A DNA stretch of 64,000 nt from Alphaproteobacteria bacterium (GTDB lineage: Bacteria > Pseudomonadota > Alphaproteobacteria > Rhodobacterales > Rhodobacteraceae): the NCBI GenBank assembly GCA_030425925.1, contig JAUHZO010000002.1, positions 348,117 to 412,116 on the forward strand. Direction: 5' to 3'. Below the pieces are notes generated by a model that was not told where the DNA came from, searched no databases, and saw only the letters and a program-made list of their open reading frames with translations. Below are positions 17,405-26,072 of the stretch, in pieces. Position 1 is the first letter of the stretch. Each line of letters begins with the position of its first letter. The translations under genes were made by a program, and so were the position numbers.

Positions 17405-19105
17405 CTATAGCGACGATGTCCGCGGGCCCCGGCCCATCCCGATGCGCTCGGCAAACAGGATCACCGCCAGGGAAAAGCTCATGATCAGGGTGACATAGAC
17501 CAGGTTGATCGCCTTCTGTTCGGGATCGGGCGACAGCGCGCCGTCGACGATGGCGATGGGCAGGGGCTTGTTGTTGACGTTGTAGAGGAAGGCCGACAGC
17601 GGGTATTCGGTCATCAGGTCGTTGAAGGTCATGCCCGCCACCAGCACCGCGGTGGGCGCGATCAGCGGCAGCACCACGCGGCGGAACCGGTAGAGCGCGG
17701 ATGCTCCGAGTGCGCGCGCGGCCTCTTCGTAGGACGGCTCGATGCCGAGAAAGGCCGCGCGCAGGAAACGCACCATGAGCGGCAGGATCACCACGGTGTA
17801 GGCGATGGGCAGGATCCAGAACGATCCCAGCAACACGCCGCCGCCGATCAGCCAGTTGGGCGTGTCATAGCTGACGATCAGTCCCACGGCGATCAGGATC
17901 GACGGCACCACCCAGGGCAGGAAAAAGCCCAGATCCAGCCCGCGCGAGATCCAGCCCCGCGATTTCAGCATCACCGGCACCGCAAACAGCGTGATCGCCA
18001 GCCCCGCGGCCACCGCGATAAGCCCCATGCGGATCGAGTTGAAGAACGGCTCGAACGCGGTCCCGCCCGAGAGCACGCGGATGTAGTTCCTGAGCGTCAG
18101 CGACGATGGCAGCGTCTCGACCCCGATGGAGGACGCCGGCGCAAACGAGAACAGCACCACCAGCGCCACCGGCGTGACGTAGATCAGGAACATCAGGTAG
18201 GTCACGCCGTGCAGCACCGCGTTGCCCAGCGGGCTGTGCACGCGGCGCAGCTCGATCGGGGTGGGTGTGCGTGTGCCGGCCGAGAACAGGCCCTTGCGCT
18301 CGTAATGCTGCGACGCAAGGATCAGCACCATCACCAAAAGCCCCATGCTGAGCGCCAGAAGCGCCGCCATGTCCTGGCGGCGCAGCGAGTTCAGCGTCAG
18401 CACCAGCTGGCTGAGCATGTGAAAGTCGCGTCCGCCCAGGATTTGCGGCGCGGCAAAGGACCCGATGGCGGTATAGACCGTCAGCAGTGTCACCGCGATC
18501 AGCGTGGGGGCGATCACCGGCAGGATCACCCGGCGCAACACCGTGAACTCGGACGCGCCCAGCGATCGTGCGGCTTCGATGGTGGCGAAATCCACCCGCC
18601 GCATCGCGGCGCGCAGGAACAGGTAGTAGAAGCTGGTCATCAGGAAGGTATGGGCATACAGCACCCCGAACCAGCCGTGGAACCAGTCGGAGGGCAGGGC
18701 GGGGTACAGCTTTTGCACCGCCACGGTCAGCACCCCTCCGGGGCCGTAGGTGAAGTTGTAGCCCGCCGCCGCCACCACGGAACCAAAGACCAGCGGCACC
18801 GCAAAGCCGAGTTTCAGCAGCGTCCGGCCGCGCAGGTGATAGTATTCCAGCACCATGACCTGGAACACGCCGGTGACGGTGACGGTCAGGGTGGTGGCCA
18901 GCGTCATCCAGAACGTGTTCCGGAACGCCGCCCGCACCCGGCGCGACGCGCCCAGTTCGCCTGCGATTTCGGCAATGGCCAGCCCGCCGTCGCGCCAGAA
19001 GGCGGCATGCAGCGAGGTCAGCAGCGGCACAAGCAGAAAGGCCACCATGGCCCAGCCCACGATAAGCAGCCCGCCCCAATAGGCGATGCGTTCGGCCCGG
19101 CTCAT
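17405..19105 (-). CDS. ABC permease with two fused transmembrane domains (Fe3+/2-aminoethylphosphonate type)
   Basis: 566 aa from ATG 19105, overlapping the ATPase gene stop by 4 nt. Two homologous halves, each with about six helices and an EAA loop (IEAARSLGASEFTVLRRVILPV near 200 and YEEAARALGASALYRFRRVVLPL near 480), show a fused permease of the FbpB/PhnU-like class. The helices of both halves form the whole channel. A fused two-domain permease is normal in this family. Together with the binding protein at 20154 it imports an unknown small anion or phosphorylated compound. Confidence 0.85.
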   Translation of the reverse strand: MSRAERIAYWGGLLIVGWAMVAFLLVPLLTSLHAAFWRDGGLAIAEIAGELGASRRVRAAFRNTFWMTLATTLTVTVTGVFQVMVLEYYHLRGRTLLKLGFAVPLVFGSVVAAAGYNFTYGPGGVLTVAVQKLYPALPSDWFHGWFGVLYAHTFLMTSFYYLFLRAAMRRVDFATIEAARSLGASEFTVLRRVILPVIAPTLIAVTLLTVYTAIGSFAAPQILGGRDFHMLSQLVLTLNSLRRQDMAALLALSMGLLVMVLILASQHYERKGLFSAGTRTPTPIELRRVHSPLGNAVLHGVTYLMFLIYVTPVALVVLFSFAPASSIGVETLPSSLTLRNYIRVLSGGTAFEPFFNSIRMGLIAVAAGLAITLFAVPVMLKSRGWISRGLDLGFFLPWVVPSILIAVGLIVSYDTPNWLIGGGVLLGSFWILPIAYTVVILPLMVRFLRAAFLGIEPSYEEAARALGASALYRFRRVVLPLIAPTAVLVAGMTFNDLMTEYPLSAFLYNVNNKPLPIAIVDGALSPDPEQKAINLVYVTLIMSFSLAVILFAERIGMGRGPRTSSL

Positions 19106-20106
19106 GCCGGTGCGCCGGGGAAGTGGTGGGCGTTGCCGTCGCGCAGCCGCAGGCACACCTGCTGGCCGGGCACGGGCAGGTCGGTCCCGGTCAGCACCGC
19201 GGACAGCGTGACGCCCCGGGCCACGCAGTCGACGCGGCTGAAGGCCCCCAGGAATTCCACATGCACCACCTCGGCGGGCAGACCGGTTGTGCCGATCAGC
19301 AGGTCTTCGTGGCGGACGAAACAGCGCCCTGTGCCCGCGCCGTCCGGTCCCGTGGTCAGCTCGGCGGCCAGCGCCGGCGGCACTTCGTTGGAATTGCCGA
19401 TGAAACTGGCGACAAACGGCGTGGCCGGGCGGGAATACAGCGCGCGGGGCGTGCTGATCTGTTCGGTGTCGCCGCCGTTCAGCACCACGATCCTGTCCGA
19501 CATCGACAGCGCCTCTTCCTGGTCATGGGTGACGAAAAGTGCGGTAAAGCCAAGCTCGCGTTGCAGCCGCCGGATTTCGGCGCGCATGGTCAGGCGGACG
19601 CGGGCGTCGAGATTGGACAGCGGCTCGTCGAACAGCAGCACCCGGCTGCCCATGATCAGCGCCCGCGCGATGGCGACGCGCTGTTGCTGGCCGCCGGAAA
19701 GGTGGGCAGGCTTCTTGTCGAGCTGGTCGAGAATGCCCGAAGTGGCGGCGATGGCCTCGACCCGTTGCCGGATCTCCTGCCGAGGCCGCCCGGCCACGCG
19801 CAGGCCAAAGGCGATGTTCTCGAACGCGGTCATGGTGGGGAACAGCGCGTAGTTCTGGAACACGATGCCCACGTCGCGCGCTTCGGGCGGCAGGCGGGTG
19901 ATGTCGCGCCCGTCCAGCGTGATCCGCCCGGTCATGGCGGGCAGAAAGCCCGCGATGGCGCGCAGCACGGTGGTCTTGCCGCAGCCGGACGGACCCAGCA
20001 GCGACACGAACTCGCCCGCCGCGACGTCGAGGCCAAAACCGCGCACCACCACCGTGCCGTCATAGCCGATGTCCAGCGCGTCGATCTGCAAAAGCGGTGC
20101 GGACAT
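19102..20106 (-). CDS. ABC transporter ATPase (PotA/FbpC class)
   Basis: 334 aa from ATG 20106. Walker A GPSGCGKT (about residue 36), Q-loop FQNYALFPTM, signature LSGGQQQR, Walker [13 protein letters not shown] and H-loop VTHDQEEA are all intact. The C-terminal TOBE-like region (about 250-334) is typical of the spermidine, iron and phosphonate importers. It pairs with the fused permease that follows with a 4-nt overlap. Confidence 0.86.
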   Translation of the reverse strand: MSAPLLQIDALDIGYDGTVVVRGFGLDVAAGEFVSLLGPSGCGKTTVLRAIAGFLPAMTGRITLDGRDITRLPPEARDVGIVFQNYALFPTMTAFENIAFGLRVAGRPRQEIRQRVEAIAATSGILDQLDKKPAHLSGGQQQRVAIARALIMGSRVLLFDEPLSNLDARVRLTMRAEIRRLQRELGFTALFVTHDQEEALSMSDRIVVLNGGDTEQISTPRALYSRPATPFVASFIGNSNEVPPALAAELTTGPDGAGTGRCFVRHEDLLIGTTGLPAEVVHVEFLGAFSRVDCVARGVTLSAVLTGTDLPVPGQQVCLRLRDGNAHHFPGAPA

Positions 20107-20124
20107 GTCGCCCCTGGAATGCGA

Positions 20125-20143
20125 GCGGGGCAAGCTGCCCCGC
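20125..20143. repeat. Hairpin between binding-protein and ATPase genes
   Basis: GCGGGGCA at 20125-20132 and TGCCCCGC at 20136-20143 form a perfect 8-bp stem with a 3-nt loop, 10 nt after the binding-protein stop. It may stabilise the upstream message end or attenuate reading into the ATPase gene. Confidence 0.6.
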
Positions 20144-20153
20144 CCGGTTGCCG

Positions 20154-21164
20154 TCAGCGGATTTCCAGCTCGATCTTCTGCAGCCAGCCGTCCAGCTTGG
20201 GCGCGATGGCGTCCCAGTCGATGTCCTGCGGCTGCACCAGCAGCGCCTTTTCCTGCACCTCGGTGGGCGAAGCGGCGATGGCATCGGGATGCACCGGGGC
20301 CTGGCCGAACTGCGCGGCATAGGCCGACATGAACGCCGCCGAGCCGAACCAGTCGACAAAGGCCTTGGCGTCGTCCAGCTGGTCGGTGCCGTCCATGATG
20401 GCGATGCCTTCGGCGATGAAGGGGGTGCCGCCGGTGGTGTCCACCAGGGTCACGGCATAGCCAAGGCTGTCGGCCTGGCGGAAAGCGCCGCCGAACCAGT
20501 TGAGGTCGATCACCGCCTCGCCGGACTGGAACGCTGCGGTCTTGGCGTCGCCATCATTGACCACGATGCCGTTGGCGTAGAAATCGGCCATGAAGTCCCA
20601 GCCTTCCTGGGTCACGTCGCCGTTTTCGTCCAGAAAGCGCGCGAGGATGCCCGCGAGGTAGGCGCGGGTGGTCTGCCAGGCAACCGATCCGATGACATAG
20701 CGGCCCTTGTAGGCCGGATCGGTGAGGTCTTCCCAGGCTTTCGGCGCGTCTTCGGCGGCCAGCGCGTCGGCGTTGTAAGCGATCACGATGGGGGTCTGCC
20801 AGAACTTGTGCACCATGCCGTCGGCGCCCTTGTAGACCTCGGGCAGGCCGTCGGCCCAGGCGGGCACATAGGCCTGGAACAGGCCTTCGGCCTTGAGCGT
20901 CGCCATCGAGGCATCGACAAGGCCGAACACCACATCGGCCTGCGGGTTGGCGCGTTCGGCCAGCAGGCGGTCGAACAACTCGCCGCCCCCGGCGTTCAGG
21001 ATCTCGATCTCGTGGCCGGCTGCGGCGGCCTGTTCGGCGATCCAGACGGCGCGGTCGCCGCCCTGGGGCGAGTAGATGACAAGCGGGTCCGCCTGGACGG
21101 TGGCGGCGGCCAGGGCAAGCGCAGAGGCTGCGGTGGCCAGACGAAGGGTCGCGGGGAAGGTCAT
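20154..21164 (-). CDS. Periplasmic solute-binding protein (Fe3+/2-aminoethylphosphonate/spermidine class)
   Basis: 336 aa with a Sec signal (MTFPATLRLATAASALALAAATVQA, cleavage near residue 25). The mature start DPLVIYSPQGGDRAVWIAEQAA and the later ADVVFGLVDASMATLKAEG, WAWQTT-type and VIDLNWFGGAFRQADSLG stretches match bacterial solute-binding family 6/Fbp-like proteins. The iron-binding Tyr pair typical of FbpA is not evident, and the downstream TIM-barrel enzyme argues for an organic substrate. It is first in a four-gene operon regulated by a divergent ROK gene. Confidence 0.82.
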   Translation of the reverse strand: MTFPATLRLATAASALALAAATVQADPLVIYSPQGGDRAVWIAEQAAAAGHEIEILNAGGGELFDRLLAERANPQADVVFGLVDASMATLKAEGLFQAYVPAWADGLPEVYKGADGMVHKFWQTPIVIAYNADALAAEDAPKAWEDLTDPAYKGRYVIGSVAWQTTRAYLAGILARFLDENGDVTQEGWDFMADFYANGIVVNDGDAKTAAFQSGEAVIDLNWFGGAFRQADSLGYAVTLVDTTGGTPFIAEGIAIMDGTDQLDDAKAFVDWFGSAAFMSAYAAQFGQAPVHPDAIAASPTEVQEKALLVQPQDIDWDAIAPKLDGWLQKIELEIR

Positions 21165-21253
21165 GTGTCGGCTCTCCTGAATCAGGGGCTGCGGGTCAGA
21201 GGCTGCGGGCCGCGGGGGCCCGATATCCCAGCTACGCCGATTCCATGACAATA

Positions 21254-21272
21254 AAATTACATTGCGTAATTT
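21254..21272. promoter_or_regulatory. Palindromic operator candidate between ABC operon and ROK gene
   Basis: The perfect inverted repeat AAATTAC-attgc-GTAATTT sits in an AT-rich island in the 153-bp divergent gap, 90 nt from the binding-protein start and 46 nt from the ROK start. ROK repressors bind such AT-rich dyads, so this is a good candidate site for control of both directions. Confidence 0.55.
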
Positions 21273-21317
21273 AATTTGTGCCTGTACCCGCGGTCCCGGA
21301 ACCTGGCAGCCGGACCC

Positions 21318-22469
21318 ATGCGCGACCTATCGACCAATGAACGCCGCATCATCGAACTGATCGCCACCAGCGGCACCATCGCGCGGGTCGATCTGGCGCG
21401 GCGGCTGGGGCTGACCGGTGCTTCGGTCACGCGCATCATCGCGGCGCTGGGCGATCTGGGGCTTCTGGACGAGACCGCCGACAAGTCGGGCGCACCGGGC
21501 CAGCCCAAGCGGCTGCTGTCGATCCGGCCACGCAGCTATTTCGCGGTGGGGATCACCTTTACCCTGACCACGCTGGAACTGGCGCTGGTGGATGCCAAGG
21601 GCGAGGTGGTGGCCACCCGCTCGGCGGCGATCCCTGCAGGGGGCGCGCGCCAGATCGCCGAAGCCGCGCGGCTGACCGTGGCGCGGATTGTGCAGGAGGG
21701 CGGCATCCCGCAGGATCGGATGATCGGGATCGGCTGCGCGATGCCGGGCAATTTCGGCTCGGACACCGATCTGCTGGCCCCGCACGAAGTGTTCTCGGAA
21801 CTCGACGATGCCGGAGTGCTGGCGGATTTTGTCGGCCGCCTCGGCCTGCCCTTCCATCTTGAAAACGACGGCACCTCGGCGGCGCTGGGCGAGCGGGTGT
21901 TCGGCCGCCAGAAGGGCGACGGGCATTCGCCCTACCTGATCCATCTGGGCCATGGCGTGGGCGGAGGGGTGATCGTCGATGGCGCGCCCTTTACCGGTGC
22001 GCATGGCAATGCCGGGTTGCCGGGGTTCCTGTACCCCTATGGCGCGCCGCGGCCCTCGGGGCTCGATCTGCTGGACGGTCTGCGGGCGCAGGGCCATGCC
22101 ATCGCCGACTTCCGCGATCTCGACACGTTTGCCCCCGATCACCCCGACCTTGTCGCCTGGTGCGCCCGCGCCGGGGCGCAGTTGCGCCTGGCGGTGCAGG
22201 CGGCCAGCGCCTTTCTCGATCCTTCGGTGATCGTGGTGGGGGGGCGGTTGCCGGTGTTCATCCTCGACCGGCTGGTGTCCGTCATCCGGGCCGAGCCGAT
22301 CCCCGCACCTTCGCGCGGGTTGCGCGTGGCACCGGTGCGGGCGTCGCGGCTGGGACCGGCCGGCGGGGCCATCGGCGCGGCCTGCCTTCCGCTGTTCCGC
22401 AGCCTGTTTGCCGACCCCCGCACCGATTTCGGCAGCCCCTACCAGAACGGGCGCACGGCGCGCGGCTGA
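21318..22469 (+). CDS. ROK family transcriptional repressor
   Basis: 383 aa from ATG 21318; an earlier GTG at 21276 has no site. The N-terminal winged helix (about 5-65) reads NERRIIELIATSGTIARVDLARRLGLTGASVTRIIAAL. The ROK sugar-kinase-like domain follows, with LENDGTSAALGE, HLGHGVGGGVIVDGAPFTGAHGNAG and VVGGRLP. The zinc Cys cluster (CxCGxxGC) of glucose-kinase-type ROK members is missing, as in many regulators of this group. It is divergent from the ABC/TIM-barrel operon and most likely represses it until the imported sugar or phosphate derivative binds. Confidence 0.85.
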   Translation: MRDLSTNERRIIELIATSGTIARVDLARRLGLTGASVTRIIAALGDLGLLDETADKSGAPGQPKRLLSIRPRSYFAVGITFTLTTLELALVDAKGEVVATRSAAIPAGGARQIAEAARLTVARIVQEGGIPQDRMIGIGCAMPGNFGSDTDLLAPHEVFSELDDAGVLADFVGRLGLPFHLENDGTSAALGERVFGRQKGDGHSPYLIHLGHGVGGGVIVDGAPFTGAHGNAGLPGFLYPYGAPRPSGLDLLDGLRAQGHAIADFRDLDTFAPDHPDLVAWCARAGAQLRLAVQAASAFLDPSVIVVGGRLPVFILDRLVSVIRAEPIPAPSRGLRVAPVRASRLGPAGGAIGAACLPLFRSLFADPRTDFGSPYQNGRTARG

Positions 22470-22477
22470 ACGCTGGA

Positions 22478-22503
22478 ACGGGCGCGGCAGACGCCGCGCC
22501 CGT
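22478..22503. terminator. Strong bidirectional hairpin terminator
   Basis: A perfect 11-bp GC-rich stem (acgggcgcggc at 22478-22488, complement at 22493-22503) with a 4-nt loop lies 8 nt after the ROK stop and 20 nt before the RTX gene's stop end. It separates the two converging genes. Confidence 0.75.
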
Positions 22504-22523
22504 CCGGTGTGCAAAGGCCCCGA

Positions 22524-25500
22524 TCAGACGATCAGGAAATCGGTGTCCAGCAGCGTGGTGCCGGCACCGATATTGGCAAAGACCTCGGCCGCGCCGCCGC
22601 CATTGCCATCGGCGTCGTACAGCAGGTCGCCGGTGAGGTCGTTGTAGATGATGAAGTCGTCGGCATCCGCCGCCGCCGTGCCGATGACGAAGTTCGCCGC
22701 CGCCAGCGCGCCGGGGGCCAGGGCCGAGAAGACCGACGAGTCCAGGTGGATCTGGTCGGTGCCGCTGACCATGTCGGCGATGGTGTCCACCGTGCCGTTG
22801 AGCGGACCCGAGAACACGAAGGCATCCGCCCCGCCGCCGCCGATCAGCACGTCATCGCCGGACTGACCCGACAGCGTGTCGTCGCCGCCGCTGCCGAACA
22901 GGGTGTCGGCCCCGCCCCCGCCAAGCAGCAGGTCGTTGCCGGTCTGCCCGTCAAGGCTGTCATTGCCGGCACGGCCATCCAGCAGGTCGTCCTGACCGCC
23001 ACCCAGCAGCGTGTCGTCCAGGTTGCCCCCCGAAATCGTGTCGTTGTTGTTGCCGCCATCGGCAGAGACGGCAACATCGCTCCGGGTGGCGTCCAGCAGG
23101 TCCTGGCCGCCGCCGCCGTCGAAGACAAGCAGGCTGACCCCGTCATTGACCGCGGACTGGCTGCCCGAGAGGTCTTCGACCGTCACGGTATCGTTGCCGC
23201 CCTGGCCGTTGATTTCCAGCGTCTGGACGTCGAACAGGTCGATGGTGAAATTGCCCAGGTTGAGGCGCTCCAGCTGGACGAAATCGAGATTTTCCACCTG
23301 GCCCAGCGCGTTGAGCCGGTCGGTGTTAGACAGTTCGACATTGATGAGATCACCGGCCCCGTCGGCGGCGTTCACCCGCTGGGTGTTGGACTCGCCCGCA
23401 CCGGTTTCACCGCCATCGACCACGTCGCTGCCATCGCCGTTGTTCCAGATGAACAGGTCGTTGCCGCGCCCGCCCCAAAGCGCGTCATTGCCGGTATCGC
23501 CCTGGATCACGTCGTCGCCGCGCCCGCCCTGGACGGTGTCGTCATCGGCCCCGCCCTCGATGGTGTCGTTGCCGATATGGCCCAGCAGAAGGTCGAAATC
23601 CTCGCCGCCCAGCAGGATGTCGTCACCCTGGCGGCCTTCCAGCGTGTCGTCCCCGGCACCGCCGGTAACGGTGTCGTTGCCGTTGTCGCCGCGGCCCAGA
23701 TCGTCGCCGTTGCCGGTATTGATCGCGTCGTCGCCATTGTTGCCGCGGACGATGTCATCGCCCTCGCCGCCATTCATGGTGTCGTTGCCCGACAGGCCGG
23801 CCAGGAAGTTGTCCTGCATGTTGCCGTTGATGAGGTTGTCGACATCATTGCCGATGCCACGCGTGGCGTCGCCTTCGATGGTCAGGTTCTCGATCCCGCC
23901 GGTTTCGTTCAGGTCGAAATCGACAAAGCTGAACAGCGTGTCCGTGCCCGCACCGCCGTCGATGGCGATGTCGTTGCGGTCCACCACGATCAGGTCGTCG
24001 CCGTCGCCCATGCCTGCGACGCCGCTGATATAGCCCAGACGGATATCCAGCGTGTCGTTGCCGTCGCCCATGTCCAGATCGCCGTTCAGCCGACCTTCGT
24101 TGTTGAAGCGGTCATCGCCCGAGCCCAGCGCAACGCTGCCGCGGATGATGTTCTTGTTGTCCACCACATAGTCGCCGGTCTGGGTGTTGGTGCCATCGCC
24201 TTCGACCACCTGCAGCACCAGGGCCTCTTGCTGCGCCAGGAGCATTTCGCCGGTGTTGACGATCACGCCGCCGCCGGTGCCCATGTTGACCGGGCCGGTC
24301 AGGATGCCGGTATTGGTCAGCGAGTCGAACCCGTCGCCAAGGCTCAGATCGCCGGTCCAGGTGCCGTTGTTGGCAAAGCTGTTGCTTTCCGTCGCGCTGC
24401 TTTCGAAATTGGCCTGACCGGCATAGGTGCCATCGTTGACCACGTCGTAGCGGCCGGTGCCGGTGATGTCGATTTCGCCCCGCATATCACCCGAGTTGAA
24501 GATGTCGGCCGCACCATTGGTGAACAGCGTGAAGTCGATCAACTCGTCAAAACCGTCGATATTGCTCATGCTGCCGGTGTTGACGATCTGGTTCAGCGCC
24601 GAGCCGGAGGAGAAGTTCAGTTCACCGGTGAAATCGCCGTGATTTGTGAAATCTCCGCCAAAGGCCAGCCGCAGGGCAAAGAACGTGTCCACCGTGCCCC
24701 AGTTCTCGAAGATGGTCAGTGTATCGATGGTGTCTGCAAGGATCGTGCCGGTGTTGCGCAGTTCGTCCAGCCCGTCGATGTCGTCGGCAAGGATCGCGCC
24801 GGAATTGTCCAGCCTGTTGGCTCCGCTGCCAAAGAACATGTCGTCGATGGCGATCTGGCCGGTGTTCAGCACGTCGTCATCGCCTTCGCCCAGGATGATG
24901 TCGTCGTCGAACTGCTCGGTGAACGGATCGTTGGGGAAGTCGATATTGCCGCCGATGAAACCTTCGTTGATCAGGACGTTGTCCTTGAACAGGTCGCCCT
25001 CCATCACGATGGACCCGTCGATGACGCCATTGCCGAGGTTTTCGATGATGTCCTGGGCGCGGTCGCCGCTGTTGCCGACGATCACGTCGCCGATGATGGT
25101 GCCGCCGTCGTTGCGGATGTGATCGTGGCTGTCCAGGCTGATGATCGTGGCAATGCCTTCGCCATTGCCGTCGTCGCGTACGATCCGCGTGGTGATGGCC
25201 GTATGCTCGTGCGAGATCAGGCCGGTATTGTTGATCACGGTCGCATTGCCGGACGCCAGTTCCACCGCAGCGCCCATGTTGACCCGGTCGAACCCGCCAA
25301 AGCCGTCGTCGATGGACATGTGCTCGGACCCGGCACCGATGATTTCGCCCGAGTTCTGCAGCACGGTCTCGATGGCCGCGCCGGTGGGGGTCAGCGTGTC
25401 GAAGAGCTGCACCGCAAAGCTGCCGCGATTCTGGCTGGTGATGCGGCCCGCGTTGATCAGGTCGTTGCCTTCGCCCTCCATCAGGACGCCGAAATTGTAG

Positions 25501-25931
25501 CCCGAGATGTCCCCGTTGGCCCCGTTGTCGAGGGTCGAGCGGTTGCCCACCATGAACACGCCGCCATTGTTGCCGTTCACCGCGCCGTCATTGTCGAACC
25601 GGTTGTTCGTGGCACCGTCGGAGACGCTGTCTCCGCCGATGCTGACGCCGTAACCCTGGCCAAAGATATCGCCAAAGTTGATCACGGTGCTGAAGGACGT
25701 GGTGTCGAAGTTGATCCCGTGCTGCTGGCCTGAAAACAGGTTCGCGTGGTTGAACAGCACCTGGCTGTCACTGCTGGAATAGATCGCGTCCGAGGCCGCG
25801 CCGAAGCTGGCGATCGTCACGCCCTGGGTGGCGACCATGCTGTCGCCCGGGCCGGTGGTGACAACGTCCATGTCGACGCCATGCACGCCGGAGCGCTGTT
25901 CGAATACATCGATGTTCTGAAAATGTGGCAT
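22524..25931 (-). CDS. RTX-type calcium-binding secreted protein
   Basis: 1135 aa with AGGAG 8 nt before the ATG. No Sec signal is present. Residues 1-690 are low-complexity, Asn/Gly-rich beta-helix-like repeats (patterns such as FxNxGTW, VxNxGxI). Two blocks of GGxGxDxxx nonapeptides follow: about 720-850 (GGEGDDIVRG, GGAGDDTLEG, GGRGDDVIQG) and about 940-1045 (GGGQDDLLDG, GGGGADTLFG, GSGGDDTLSG). The C-terminus DADGNGGGAAEVFANIG with LLDTDFLIV fits a type I secretion signal. It should be exported through an HlyBD/TolC-like system not encoded here and fold on binding calcium outside the cell. It has no recognisable enzyme domain, so an adhesin or surface/matrix protein is most likely. A LuxR gene is upstream. 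Confidence 0.85.
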   Translation of the reverse strand: MPHFQNIDVFEQRSGVHGVDMDVVTTGPGDSMVATQGVTIASFGAASDAIYSSSDSQVLFNHANLFSGQQHGINFDTTSFSTVINFGDIFGQGYGVSIGGDSVSDGATNNRFDNDGAVNGNNGGVFMVGNRSTLDNGANGDISGYNFGVLMEGEGNDLINAGRITSQNRGSFAVQLFDTLTPTGAAIETVLQNSGEIIGAGSEHMSIDDGFGGFDRVNMGAAVELASGNATVINNTGLISHEHTAITTRIVRDDGNGEGIATIISLDSHDHIRNDGGTIIGDVIVGNSGDRAQDIIENLGNGVIDGSIVMEGDLFKDNVLINEGFIGGNIDFPNDPFTEQFDDDIILGEGDDDVLNTGQIAIDDMFFGSGANRLDNSGAILADDIDGLDELRNTGTILADTIDTLTIFENWGTVDTFFALRLAFGGDFTNHGDFTGELNFSSGSALNQIVNTGSMSNIDGFDELIDFTLFTNGAADIFNSGDMRGEIDITGTGRYDVVNDGTYAGQANFESSATESNSFANNGTWTGDLSLGDGFDSLTNTGILTGPVNMGTGGGVIVNTGEMLLAQQEALVLQVVEGDGTNTQTGDYVVDNKNIIRGSVALGSGDDRFNNEGRLNGDLDMGDGNDTLDIRLGYISGVAGMGDGDDLIVVDRNDIAIDGGAGTDTLFSFVDFDLNETGGIENLTIEGDATRGIGNDVDNLINGNMQDNFLAGLSGNDTMNGGEGDDIVRGNNGDDAINTGNGDDLGRGDNGNDTVTGGAGDDTLEGRQGDDILLGGEDFDLLLGHIGNDTIEGGADDDTVQGGRGDDVIQGDTGNDALWGGRGNDLFIWNNGDGSDVVDGGETGAGESNTQRVNAADGAGDLINVELSNTDRLNALGQVENLDFVQLERLNLGNFTIDLFDVQTLEINGQGGNDTVTVEDLSGSQSAVNDGVSLLVFDGGGGQDLLDATRSDVAVSADGGNNNDTISGGNLDDTLLGGGQDDLLDGRAGNDSLDGQTGNDLLLGGGGADTLFGSGGDDTLSGQSGDDVLIGGGGADAFVFSGPLNGTVDTIADMVSGTDQIHLDSSVFSALAPGALAAANFVIGTAAADADDFIIYNDLTGDLLYDADGNGGGAAEVFANIGAGTTLLDTDFLIV

Positions 25932-25977
25932 TGGGTTTCTCCTGTTTGCCTTTCAATTGGGTGGTTTGGTCAGTGCC

Positions 25978-25998
25978 CCGCCGCGTGTGGCGCGGCGG
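25978..25998 (-). terminator. Hairpin after the LuxR gene, before the RTX promoter
   Basis: CCGCCGCG at 25978-25985 pairs perfectly with CGCGGCGG at 25991-25998 (5-nt loop), between the LuxR stop and the RTX start. It suggests separate transcripts for the two genes, leaving only about 45 nt for the RTX promoter. Confidence 0.55.
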
Positions 25999-26072
25999 AA
26001 CGGTGGGAAAAGTCTAGGCTCGGGGTGGACAGGCCAGAACTACCCAGCTTGGTAGGGCCGGGTGGTTTTGCG

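Noticed and set aside
20154..21164. Calling the binding protein an iron transporter component
   Set aside because: The FbpA iron-binding Tyr pair is not visible and the operon contains a sugar-type enzyme and a ROK repressor.
22509..25733. A 1074-codon frame antisense to the RTX gene
   Set aside because: It arises from the repetitive RTX codons. It has no ribosome site, and the minus-strand protein has clear calcium-repeat motifs.
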